Below, in pieces: positions 17,059 through 24,119 of a stretch of DNA of 64,000 nucleotides. The position numbers and the translations under genes were made by a program. How positions within the stretch are numbered: the first letter of the stretch is position 1; each line of letters begins with the position of its first letter. The notes beneath the pieces were generated by a model. It saw nothing but the letters and a program-made list of their open reading frames with translations, was not told where the DNA came from and did no database searches. Origin of the DNA: Echinicola sp. 20G (GTDB lineage: Bacteria; Bacteroidota; Bacteroidia; Cytophagales; Cyclobacteriaceae); assembly GCF_015533855.1 (NCBI RefSeq), contig NZ_AP024154.1, positions 1,801,001-1,865,000 of the forward strand, written 5' to 3'.

Positions 17059-17367
17059 CTATCTAATAATATTCTCTTTTTTATTCTTGGATTTTTTAGC
17101 TAAGGATATATACTTTTTCATGTCAAAGTTATAGAGCTCCTTTATAGACACTTTTACTTGTAACGATATTTTTAAGAGGGTTTCGTAGGTAGGGTTTGTA
17201 TTACCTCTCTCAATCTCTCCAATTGTTTTTTTGGCAAAACCGGTGCGATAACCCAATTCTTCTTGTGAAAGTGGTTTATTAGTTTCAGCGTCAATAACTT
17301 TCTCTCTAAGTTCTCTAATTCTATACCCTAATGCTTCTTTCTCTTCTTTGAAACTATTCTCTTTCAT
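17059..17367 (-). CDS. XRE-family helix-turn-helix regulator (copy 2)
   Basis: 102 residues. The helix-turn-helix is RIRELREKVIDAETNKPLSQEELGYRTGFAKKTIGEIERGNTNPTYETLLKISLQVKVSIKELYNF. The pattern is the same as in the neighbouring copy (ERGxxNPT). Its start codon lies 32 bases from a perfect 24-bp palindrome and ~90 bases from the promoter box that drives the opposite strand. It is thus placed to repress itself and the structured RNA/sigma/Cas12f-like unit. Confidence 0.85.
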   Translation of the reverse strand: MKENSFKEEKEALGYRIRELREKVIDAETNKPLSQEELGYRTGFAKKTIGEIERGNTNPTYETLLKISLQVKVSIKELYNFDMKKYISLAKKSKNKKENIIR

Positions 17368-17398
17368 GAGAATAAAATTCCTGCTTTAAAACCGAAAA

Positions 17399-17422
17399 AA
17401 AGGATACATATATGTATCCTTT
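17399..17422. promoter_or_regulatory. Perfect 24-bp palindrome, likely XRE operator
   Basis: AAAGGATACATATATGTATCCTTT reads the same on both strands, and the half-site ATACATATAT recurs at 17450-17459, overlapping the divergent -7 box. It lies between the XRE gene and the sigma/Cas12f-like unit. A T-rich stretch follows, so a terminator-like role is possible, but no gene ends here. Confidence 0.6.
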
Positions 17423-17453
17423 AAATATTTTTTTTATCTTTGGTATGAATACA

Positions 17454-17461
17454 TATATTTG
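17454..17461 (+). promoter_or_regulatory. -7 promoter box for the structured RNA and sigma/Cas12f-like operon
   Basis: TATATTTG is an exact TAnnTTTG match. Transcription would start near 17468, shortly before the first base-paired segment of the structured RNA at 17496. The box overlaps a half-site of the adjacent palindrome, consistent with repression by an XRE protein. Confidence 0.55.
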
Positions 17462-17495
17462 CGATTCTTCTAAAGACAGAAAATATTAGAAGCAA

Positions 17496-17692
17496 TTGCT
17501 TTGAGTCTCCAATCGGAAAACTGGCACTTTTCTTTTAGGAACGAGATGATAAGCAGATTTGCTCACGACCCGGGCGTGGGCTCTCTTATCGTTCCAATGG
17601 TATGCCAGTACCTCCGATTAGATAAGTGGAGTTCCACGCCCTCCTATTTTATATTCCATAGGTGTCCGGAATGTGCTTATCCTCCAAAGCAA
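17496..17692 (+). ncRNA. Structured ~200-nt RNA (three-way junction) ahead of the sigma factor gene
   Basis: Hand folding gives a closing helix TTGCTTTG (17496-17503) with CAAAGCAA (17685-17692). Arm I contains AATCGGA (17511-17517)/TCCGATT (17613-17619), ACTGGCA (17520-17526)/TGCCAGT (17603-17609), GGAAC (17538-17542)/GTTCC (17591-17595), GATAAG (17548-17553)/CTTATC (17585-17590), and GCTCACG (17561-17567)/CGTGGGC (17575-17581). Arm II contains GATAAG (17621-17626)/CTTATC (17676-17681) and CCTAT (17644-17648)/ATAGG (17658-17662). This many nested helices are unlikely by chance. Possible roles are a tracrRNA-like or guide-scaffold RNA for the Cas12f-like protein, or a regulatory leader of the operon. 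It does not resemble 6S, SRP, tmRNA or RNase P RNA. Confidence 0.65.
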
Positions 17693-17780
17693 AGGTTTCT
17701 GCATAGGATCATTATGAAGTCTTGCAAGGGAATTCTTTAACCTTAAGTATTCCAAAATCAAACGCTATCTGCAAAACTTT

Positions 17781-18584
17781 ATGCTTATGAAAAGTATGCA
17801 CAAGCCCATGGAAAAGTATTACGAATTATTAAAAAAAGGCGATCCTTCTGCTTTAGAATATATTCATACCCAATATCGTGGCATCATCTTTTGGATCGGT
17901 AGAAGAATACTGAATGATCAGTTTGCAATAGAAACTTTAGTTCAGGATACTTTTTTAAAATTATGGTTTTATAGGGACAGAATAGAAAGACCTGAGCATA
18001 TTCTCTATTTCTTAAAGTTTGTGATGAAAAAGGAATGCATCTCCTACTATTATAAACCCAGAAATAAGTTTTTAAGGGAAGTCAATTCATTAGAGGATTA
18101 TGATAATTACCAAGACTATATGGTGGGGTACGATCCGGAAAGTGTGTCTGAAAATCTGAAAGACCAGGAATCGGAACAAAAAGCCTTCGACCGAATCCAA
18201 ACTATATTGCCATTGCTCAATGCAGAAAGAAGGAATTTGATTGCACTCTGTTTAAAATATGGCTTTCAGTATAAAGCCATTGCCCAGGTTATGGGAAAGG
18301 GCATCACTGAAACCAGTAATGAGATAAAACGGGCTATTCAGGACATTAAAACCATCGTACATCATGGAAATACAAGCGCATATAAGCAAAAATCTCCTGG
18401 TAGTGATATAAAAGGTCCAGAGGAGATGACCGAGGAACAGGAAAGGATATTGGACCTCAGATGCCATATGAAGTATTCCTTTGCGCTAATTGCCGAAGCG
18501 CTGAACCTGTCTCAAAAGGAAGCTCACAAAGAATTTGTTACCGCATATAAACTATGGAAGGAAAAACAGTTCGAATCCGTTTAG
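17781..18584 (+). CDS. ECF-like RNA polymerase sigma factor with extra C-terminal HTH, partner of Cas12f-like protein
   Basis: 267 residues; in-frame ATGs at 17781, 17787, 17796 and 17808 leave the exact start open. Sigma region 2 lies at about 22-92 ([20 protein letters not shown], then [20 protein letters not shown]). Region 4 lies at about 138-192 ([28 protein letters not shown]). A further ~50-residue module (214-262) repeats a sigma-4-like pattern: [34 protein letters not shown]. Ordinary ECF factors of ~180-190 residues lack it. There is no anti-sigma gene. The gene ends one base before the nuclease-dead Cas12f-like gene, implying a fixed partnership. My inference is that the sigma factor is recruited to DNA by the RNA-guided protein, and the added domain may be the contact surface. 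Confidence 0.85.
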   Translation: MLMKSMHKPMEKYYELLKKGDPSALEYIHTQYRGIIFWIGRRILNDQFAIETLVQDTFLKLWFYRDRIERPEHILYFLKFVMKKECISYYYKPRNKFLREVNSLEDYDNYQDYMVGYDPESVSENLKDQESEQKAFDRIQTILPLLNAERRNLIALCLKYGFQYKAIAQVMGKGITETSNEIKRAIQDIKTIVHHGNTSAYKQKSPGSDIKGPEEMTEEQERILDLRCHMKYSFALIAEALNLSQKEAHKEFVTAYKLWKEKQFESV

Positions 18585-18585
18585 C

Positions 18586-19683
18586 ATGGAAAACCCTACA
18601 CTAAAATTAACAAGGAAGATCCAGTTATTGGTTGACCTGCCCACCAAAGAAGAAAAGAAGGAGGCATTGAGTACGCTTTACCGATGGCGGAATCGATGTT
18701 TTAGAGCAGCCAACCTTATCGTTTCCCATTTGTATGTACAAGAAATGATTAAGGATTTTTTTTATCTCACAGAAGGAGTCAGGTATAAACTGGCCGATGA
18801 AAAGAAAGATGCAGATGGCATCTTGGAACGTTCTCGTATCGGTAGCACCTATCGGGTGGTATCAAATCGCTTTAAAGGCGAAGTCCCTACCGATATTTTG
18901 TCATGTATGAATAACACCTTACTATCTACTTTCAATAAAAATAAATTGGAATATTGGAAAGGTTTACGTTCTCTGGAAAACTTAAGACGAGACATCGCTT
19001 TTCCATTTAGGCCAAGGAACATAAAAGGGCTATCCTATGAAGAAGATAAAAAAGCTTTTTGCTTTCATTTATTTAAAATTCCATTTAAGACCTATTTAGG
19101 TGGAGATTTTACCGACAAAAGACAACTATTAGTGCGTTTGCTAAATGATGATATTAAGCTATGCACTTCACATATTAAACTCGAAGATGGAAAAATCTTT
19201 TGGCTGGCAGTATTTGAAATTGAAAAGGAAGAGCACGGCCTGAAACCCGAGGTAATAGCAGAAGCATCACTCTCTCTGGAATACCCTATAGTGGTTAAAA
19301 CCGGTAAGAGAAAACTCAGTATTGGAACCAGAGAAGAGTTTCTTTACAGGAGGTTGGCCATACAAGCAGCCTGTAGAAGGGCACAGATGGGCGCTACCTA
19401 CTGCAAATCAGGAAAAGGACGTAAACGAAAACTTAAAGCTGTGAACAAGTTTCACCATATGGAAGCTGATTATATACGTGATCGTATACATCTATACAGC
19501 AGAAAACTCATTGATTTCTGTATTAAACATCAGGTCGGAACACTCATTTTATTAAATCAGGAGGATAAGATCGGAATAGCTAAGGAGGAAGAATTTGTGT
19601 TACGGAACTGGAGTTATTATGAACTCATGACAAAAATAAAGTACAAAGCCGAGAAAGCAGGGATTGAACTTATTGTAGATTAA
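18586..19683 (+). CDS. Nuclease-dead Cas12f/TnpB-family RNA-guided DNA-binding protein
   Basis: 365 residues from the ATG one base after the sigma stop. Residues 1-215 resemble the WED/REC half of Cas12f (LTRKIQLLVDLPTKEEKKEAL, WRNRCFRAANLIVSHLYVQE, IPFKTYL). The RuvC-like half follows. The first catalytic Asp (DLGIKYP-type motif) reads SLSLEYP, with S228 in the Asp place. GKGRKRKLKAVNKF and YIRDRIHLYSRKLIDFCIKHQVGTLILL precede the second site, where the expected Glu is N324. WSYYELMTKIKYKAEKAGIELIVD matches the conserved stretch before the zinc ribbon, but the protein stops there, so the zinc ribbon and third Asp are absent. It should bind a guide RNA and target DNA without cutting. The 3' end overlaps the first putative guide scaffold. 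A decayed TnpB is the alternative, but the frame is intact and operonic. Confidence 0.85.
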   Translation: MENPTLKLTRKIQLLVDLPTKEEKKEALSTLYRWRNRCFRAANLIVSHLYVQEMIKDFFYLTEGVRYKLADEKKDADGILERSRIGSTYRVVSNRFKGEVPTDILSCMNNTLLSTFNKNKLEYWKGLRSLENLRRDIAFPFRPRNIKGLSYEEDKKAFCFHLFKIPFKTYLGGDFTDKRQLLVRLLNDDIKLCTSHIKLEDGKIFWLAVFEIEKEEHGLKPEVIAEASLSLEYPIVVKTGKRKLSIGTREEFLYRRLAIQAACRRAQMGATYCKSGKGRKRKLKAVNKFHHMEADYIRDRIHLYSRKLIDFCIKHQVGTLILLNQEDKIGIAKEEEFVLRNWSYYELMTKIKYKAEKAGIELIVD

Positions 19684-19780
19684 CAAAATGTATCGAGGGT
19701 GCTTGTTCACCCGTAAAGTGAGGTCTAGGACACTCACTAAATGCAAACAGCATATACAACAAGAATCCGATTTAATTAAA
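19666..19780 (+). ncRNA. Putative guide-RNA unit 1 (scaffold 19666-19760, candidate guide 19761-19780)
   Basis: It starts inside the last codons of the Cas12f-like gene, as TnpB omega-RNAs do. The scaffold holds GGGTG-CTTGTT-CACCC and AGTG...CACT hairpins. CTTATTGTA near its 5' end can pair, with one mismatch, with TACAACAAG at the 3' boundary. It ends GCATATACAAC. The next 20 bases are AAGAATCCGATTTAATTAAA. The whole scaffold recurs twice downstream at near identity while this 20-base segment varies. The guide boundary is a guess. Confidence 0.6.
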
Positions 19781-19814
19781 TCAGCAGGGGCTTCGACTTA
19801 AGTTTATCCCTTGC

Positions 19815-19927
19815 TAACCCGTGTTTGCAACTCGGTTTGCTAAATCCAAGCATTTGCAATGCGGTTTTAATATGAATTGTAGCGTTTAAAACGCTTAGAT
19901 TTAGGAGTCCTCGTTACAAACGAGGAC
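19815..19927. repeat. REP-like palindromic element, copy 4
   Basis: It carries AACCCGTGTTTGCAACTCGGTTTGC, GCATTTGCAATGCGG, GTAGCGTTTAAAACGC and GTCCTCGTTACAAACGAGGAC. It is placed between putative guide units 1 and 2 and is part of the ~273-bp tandem period. Confidence 0.85.
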
Positions 19928-19938
19928 AAGATAGGATA

Positions 19939-20052
19939 GAACTTATTGTAGATTAATAAATGTATCGAGGGTGCTTGTTCACCCGTAAAGTGAGGTCTAG
20001 GACACTCTCCAAATGCAAACAGCATATACAACAAGAATCCAATTTAACTAAA
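19939..20052 (+). ncRNA. Putative guide-RNA unit 2 (scaffold 19939-20032, candidate guide 20033-20052)
   Basis: Second tandem copy, including a duplicate of the last codons of the Cas12f-like gene (GAACTTATTGTAGATTAA). The scaffold differs from unit 1 at only a few positions. The candidate guide is AAGAATCCAATTTAACTAAA, two changes from unit 1. It is not translated, so conservation of the scaffold points to RNA function or recent duplication. Confidence 0.6.
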
Positions 20053-20090
20053 TCAGCAGGGCTTCGACTCCACTCAGCCTGCCGCCTTGT

Positions 20091-20203
20091 TAACCCGCGT
20101 TTGCAACGCGGTTTGCTAAATCCAAGCATTTGCAATGCGGTTTTAATATGAATTGTAGCGTTTGAAACGCTTAGATTTAGGAGTCCTCGTTACAAACGAG
20201 GAC
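20091..20203. repeat. REP-like palindromic element, copy 5
   Basis: TAACCCGCGTTTGCAACGCG, TTTGCTAAATCC, GCATTTGCAATGCGG, GTAGCGTTTGAAACGC and GTCCTCGTTACAAACGAGGAC. Nearly identical to copy 4; lies between guide units 2 and 3. Confidence 0.85.
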
Positions 20204-20214
20204 AAGATAGGATA

Positions 20215-20328
20215 GAACTTATTGTAGATTAACAAATGTACCGAGGGTGCTTGTTCACCCGTAAAGTGAGGTTTACGACACTCACTAAATGCAAACAGCA
20301 TATACAACAAAAACCCGATCTAATTAAA
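20215..20328 (+). ncRNA. Putative guide-RNA unit 3 (scaffold 20215-20308, candidate guide 20309-20328)
   Basis: Third tandem copy, 276 bp after unit 2. The scaffold again ends GCATATACAAC. The candidate guide is AAAAACCCGATCTAATTAAA, three changes from unit 1 and five from unit 2. All three units continue TCAGCAGG before merging into dispersed repeat sequence, which limits the unit length. Confidence 0.6.
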
Positions 20329-20368
20329 TCAGCAGGGACTTCGACTTAAGTTTATCCTGAGCCCTTGC

Positions 20369-20481
20369 TAACCCGTGTTTGCAACGCGGGTTGTTAAATC
20401 AGTGCATTTACAATGCGGTTTTAATATGAATTGTAGCGTTTGAAACGCTTAGATTTAGGAGTCCTCGTCGCAAACGAGGAC
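20369..20481. repeat. REP-like palindromic element, copy 6
   Basis: TAACCCGTGTTTGCAACGCGGGTTGTTAAATC, then GCATTTACAATGCGG, GTAGCGTTTGAAACGC and GTCCTCGTCGCAAACGAGGAC. It closes the tandem array on the right. Confidence 0.85.
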
Positions 20482-21340
20482 TAGATTGGGTAATCTTGTT
20501 TCTACTTATCTACTTTTTTTCTATTGATGAAAAAAGTAGCAAAACCTGCCTGCCGGCAGGCAGGAAATCTAGGCCGGTGGTCTGGCCTTTAAATTGGGAA
20601 GAAAATGTATTCTTGCGATAAGTATTAGTTACCCAATTTAATTTTAATGGTATTGTTCCAGCCTAAAAGTGAGCGGAGGTAGTCCGATAGTGAAAGGGAA
20701 AGGTTCTTTAAACTGAGAAAACGATCTCATAAACGAGAGGACCTACCCTGCAAGCTGGCTACTCGCTAAAAACAGTCACTGACTATTTTCTTTACGCACG
20801 TCCCTCCACGACGCGAGCTAGCTCCCTTTTTTAACGGCCTATACAACAGCATTAAAATCTGCCATACCAAGGACCACTTCTTGATGTCAAAACGATTTTC
20901 TATTTGATGGGCTTACAAAGTGATTTTTAGGTTTTTGAAGAATTCCTTTCTAACACAAAGTGAATTGCTCAAGAACAGATCCTCTGTCCCCTCCTTTCTA
21001 CTCCCTGATTCAAAGTCCAACCACACTGAAAGACTAAAATTTTACCAATTATATCTAAAAATACCCCATCTGGGGTATTTTATGGTTATGTGGGATTTAG
21101 TAGGTTTAAGGGCTTGTTTTGTTTTTAATGATTGAGACAAAGAAAGAAGAAATAAATTCTAGAGTTCCATTTGGAATGTTTGGTTAGCATGATTAAGAAA
21201 TACATAAACTCTTACTTGCTTCTACACCATGGTTGAATGCTTTGAAACTAGCACTCCGCTTATATTGAAGTGGGGAAAACTTTATGGTGAACATACTGGA
21301 TGCAAAATATTTAGAATCGTAAAAACCTAACCCAGCCTAA
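20482..21340. other. Gene-poor stretch with a 20-bp palindrome and a terminator-like hairpin
   Basis: No convincing gene. It contains the perfect palindrome CCTGCCTGCCGGCAGGCAGG (20545-20564), a dispersed-repeat type. At 20660-20840 there is a sequence that may be a decayed mobile remnant: on the minus strand a frame interrupted by stops reads ELARRGG...KKIVSDCF. A strong hairpin lies at 21058-21081. Upstream signals for the following operon are probably within the last 250 bases, but I cannot identify a clear promoter. Confidence 0.4.
21058..21081 (+). terminator. Strong hairpin, possible bidirectional terminator
   Basis: AAAATACCCC-ATCT-GGGGTATTTT has a 10-bp perfect stem with a 4-base loop and A/T tracts on both sides. 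It insulates the Cas12f-like/guide region from the downstream membrane operon. Confidence 0.6.
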
Positions 21341-21883
21341 ATGACTTTCAAACCCAAACAGAAAATCCGTAAAGTATTTGTTCACTTACAGTGTTCTTTT
21401 CTGTTCGTGAGAAACTTGGTTTTCGCTAAAAAGTTCTCCCTTAAAAAGTTTTCTTACGTAAACAATTTGGTCGTTCAAGGAAACAAAGCCGAAATATTAT
21501 GGATAGTTTCGGGATGTTATAAAATTTTCATCAAAGGCTTTGGGATAATTCCAGGAAACACTTCCGGTATCACCTTTACTTATCAAACCCAGCAAAACCC
21601 AGTTGAAATCATTTTTTATGGGATAGGCGGACATAAAGAAACTAAAGAAATACGACTTGAGGCTGCTGAAATAAAATTGATCGACAAATTCATCCCTACG
21701 ACAACTACTCCACAACTAACATCGATCCCTCTTGCCCATCAAAAATTAAAATGTGCATTCGCCAATTCTTCTCAATTGACCGAGTTGGAAAATATTATTA
21801 TCGACATTCAAACCCCTAAAATAACCCCACTCAATTTGAGCATTCGGCACGTACCGTTTATAAAGTCTAACTATCCAACCTAA
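21341..21883 (+). CDS. Hypothetical protein with a predicted Ig-like beta-sandwich, first gene of the DUF4407 operon
   Basis: 180 residues. The middle (about 38-95) has the strand pattern of small bacterial Ig-like domains: NLVVQGNKAEILWIVSGCYKIFIKGFGIIPGN, then GITFTYQTQQNPVEIIFYGIG. It resembles the V-L-W-x-V-x-G-A-x-x-V-x-I motif of zinc-ribbon/Ig proteins. No membrane segment. The C-terminal half is not recognised. It ends 12 bases before the DUF4407 gene, so the genes are co-transcribed. The start codon is uncertain because a later ATG is not available until the domain is damaged. No function can be named. Confidence 0.6.
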   Translation: MTFKPKQKIRKVFVHLQCSFLFVRNLVFAKKFSLKKFSYVNNLVVQGNKAEILWIVSGCYKIFIKGFGIIPGNTSGITFTYQTQQNPVEIIFYGIGGHKETKEIRLEAAEIKLIDKFIPTTTTPQLTSIPLAHQKLKCAFANSSQLTELENIIIDIQTPKITPLNLSIRHVPFIKSNYPT

Positions 21884-21895
21884 ACACCTAAAACA

Positions 21896-23152
21896 ATGGA
21901 ACGAGATTTTTACAAAAGCCCCAAACCTTCAAGGATAATGCGTTTCTTTTGGAAAGCATCAGGTGGAGATCGCTACCTCTTAGAACGATCAACCTATTCT
22001 GATCAAGTGAAATATATGTGTCTAGGTGGTATCATTGTTGCGACTGGAATAATGGCAGCAATGGCAGGGGGATATGCCTTTTACACCATTTTTGAACCAA
22101 GAGGTTCAGCTATTGAAGCCGACACTCTGAGCTGGTCAACATCCATGCTATCAGTCGTATTTGGGGCTTTTTGGGGGTTGATGATTTTCAATCTTGATCG
22201 TTTTATCGTATCGAGTACAGGTGTAGGAGACGGAACCGAGGCTATTACTTGGGGAGAACTCAAAGGGGCAATTCCTAGGTTACTTATGGGGGCTATTATT
22301 GCTTTGACTATTTCAAAACCCGTTGAAATCAGGATGTTTAAATCGGAGATAGACGCCGCACTTCACGAAGAACAGCTTAAAACAAGAAAAGAATACGAAA
22401 AACGAACAAGAGCAAATTACGAAGAACGTTTGGCTTTTATTGACACTGAATTAGCAAAATTTGAAGAAAACAGAAAGGATTTGGTAGAAAGGATAAAGAA
22501 GGCCGAACAGGATTATACTGACCAGTTAAATGGAAAGGTTCCCGGAACAATACCAGGTAACGGCCCACTTGCTAAGGCACTAAAAGATAATGTAGATAGA
22601 CTTAATACTGAACTCAATATATTTGATGTGTCCAACAAGGAAAGGATCCAGGAATTGGCTGGCAATAAAAAGACCCTTATGCTGGAGATGGACCAAGAAT
22701 TGGCTAAAAACAGACAGGTAGCATCAGGACTCGACGGTCTATTAGAACGTATAAAACTCGCCCACGAAATTGCAGGTGTGTGGATATCGTTATTCATCAC
22801 ACTACTTTTCCTCGCAATTGAATTGACGCCTATATTCTTTAAATTGATGCTGATAAAATCGCCGTACGATTTTCTTAAACACAATGTAGAGGAACTAATT
22901 AAGGCAGAGCAAGGCATCCATATACAATACAACTACCATAAAGACAAAAACGGACAAGAACGTGATTTAATCAAACACTTGAAACCGGAAAAACTTTTGG
23001 TTGAAAAGAAAGCCTTACTTAAAACCCAAGAAGAATTGACCGAATATGCAATATCTAAATACAAACAGGAGATGATGAAAAAGATAGATACTAATCCTGA
23101 GGCTTTTATTAAAACCCAAGACCTGCAAAACGAGAATATAAATGCATCTTAA
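21896..23152 (+). CDS. DUF4407 domain membrane protein
   Basis: 418 residues. The N-terminus RIMRFFWKASGGDRYLLERSTYSDQVKYMCLGGIIVATGIMAAMAGGYAFY, then FGAFWGLMIFNLDRFIVS, is the DUF4407 signature. Hydrophobic helices lie near 40-65, 85-105, 125-145 and 290-315. A long charged coiled-coil (about 155-285) separates the first three from the last, and the C-terminal 90 residues are cytoplasmic and lysine-rich. The topology suggests a sensor or scaffold with a large soluble coil. The stop overlaps the start of the next gene, a similar but shorter protein, so the two may form a heteromeric complex. The molecular role of DUF4407 is not established. Confidence 0.88.
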   Translation: MERDFYKSPKPSRIMRFFWKASGGDRYLLERSTYSDQVKYMCLGGIIVATGIMAAMAGGYAFYTIFEPRGSAIEADTLSWSTSMLSVVFGAFWGLMIFNLDRFIVSSTGVGDGTEAITWGELKGAIPRLLMGAIIALTISKPVEIRMFKSEIDAALHEEQLKTRKEYEKRTRANYEERLAFIDTELAKFEENRKDLVERIKKAEQDYTDQLNGKVPGTIPGNGPLAKALKDNVDRLNTELNIFDVSNKERIQELAGNKKTLMLEMDQELAKNRQVASGLDGLLERIKLAHEIAGVWISLFITLLFLAIELTPIFFKLMLIKSPYDFLKHNVEELIKAEQGIHIQYNYHKDKNGQERDLIKHLKPEKLLVEKKALLKTQEELTEYAISKYKQEMMKKIDTNPEAFIKTQDLQNENINAS

Positions 23153-24119
23153 ACGGTTCTTTTGTATGCTATCCGGGGATGATTATAACGTGGTTGGTAA
23201 ATGCGACAAATCAACCCAACACCGTTTTACAGCTATTGGTGTATTAGTAGCCTGCATTTTTGTATTGTGCTTTATCAGTTGCTATTTCGCATTTACAAAG
23301 TTGTTTCAAAATTATTACACAGGTATTCCAATCGGGCTATTCTTTGCTTGGATGATAACAAATATCTACCTTTTTCTTCTTTATACCTTGTCAAAAACGG
23401 GGTTCCCTTACATACCTAACAAACCGGCGCGGTATGTTGCAACTACCATCAGGTTGGTTTTCATTGCCTTTATTGCCATTGTTGTATCCAAACCGATTGA
23501 AAGCCTTGTTTTTTCAAAACAATTAGCATTGGAAATGCAATCATTCAAACAAGATAAAATTGAACGATATGAAAAATCTACCAATGTTTTTTTTGCTGAT
23601 GAAATCAACATCATCAAAGATATAATTGCTCAGCAAAAAGTTTTAAACAATGTGATTGATGAAGAGCAATTGTCAAACTACAACGAACTGATTCGCTCTA
23701 AAGAAGAAGAAAGGGATAGGCTTATCAAATCAATGAGGATATTGGTGGGCAAATCGGATTACTACATTCAAGGAATGATCATATTGAACACCAAGTATCC
23801 GATTTGCTGGGCAATTACCCTATTCGGTATTATAATATTCATAATTCCAACTTATCTTAAAATTTTCATCCATAAGGACAGTATTTTTTATAAGACTAAA
23901 CACTACATAGAATCCTATTTGGTAAAATATGAGTACGAATTGTTTAAAGAAAAGTACAGCGAGATTTTTAGGTATAAGTATGGTATCGACATTCAATATA
24001 CTGAATGCTATACAGACCCTCCGTTCAACACCAAAAGAAAAATTGACAAAAGAGAGCGCGCTGAAAGAACAGTTTTAACTGAAGACGACTTACTAAATAG
24101 CCTCTATGCCAAAGTATGA
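23142..24119 (+). CDS. Second, shorter DUF4407-like membrane protein
   Basis: 325 residues, starting 11 bases inside the previous gene. It has the same layout as its neighbour: a short N-terminal segment FCMLSGDDYNVVGKCDKSTQHRFTAIGVLVACIFVLCFISCYFAF, two further helices, the shared VVSKPIESLVF (SKPVEIRMF in the neighbour), a coiled section (about 130-205), a last helix, and a basic tail. It is divergent enough to be a specialised partner, not a recent copy. The family call is by architecture and the SKPxE motif; confidence is lower than for the first gene. Confidence 0.75.
   Translation: MHLKRFFCMLSGDDYNVVGKCDKSTQHRFTAIGVLVACIFVLCFISCYFAFTKLFQNYYTGIPIGLFFAWMITNIYLFLLYTLSKTGFPYIPNKPARYVATTIRLVFIAFIAIVVSKPIESLVFSKQLALEMQSFKQDKIERYEKSTNVFFADEINIIKDIIAQQKVLNNVIDEEQLSNYNELIRSKEEERDRLIKSMRILVGKSDYYIQGMIILNTKYPICWAITLFGIIIFIIPTYLKIFIHKDSIFYKTKHYIESYLVKYEYELFKEKYSEIFRYKYGIDIQYTECYTDPPFNTKRKIDKRERAERTVLTEDDLLNSLYAKV

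Noticed and set aside
17501..17740. 79-codon plus-strand frame inside the leader of the sigma gene
   Set aside because: It lacks an ATG at its first codon (TTG), has no coherent protein features, and is fully explained by the paired arms of the structured RNA.
18586..19683. Plain transposon-borne TnpB pseudogene
   Set aside because: The frame is intact, starts one base after the sigma gene, has both active-site acids specifically replaced and no transposase or IS ends; exaptation fits better. Not fully excluded.
19960..20151. 63-codon frame within the second repeat unit
   Set aside because: It runs from the guide scaffold into the REP-like element and reads through non-coding repeats; its conservation is that of the DNA repeat.
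19666..20481. Classical CRISPR array
   Set aside because: Only three units with a 273-276 bp period and spacers that are nearly alike. No 25-40 bp repeats with unrelated spacers, and no cas1/cas2 nearby.
20920..21135. 71-codon frame upstream of the DUF4407 operon
   Set aside because: It crosses the strong hairpin at 21058-21081, begins with a non-ATG codon and resembles no protein.
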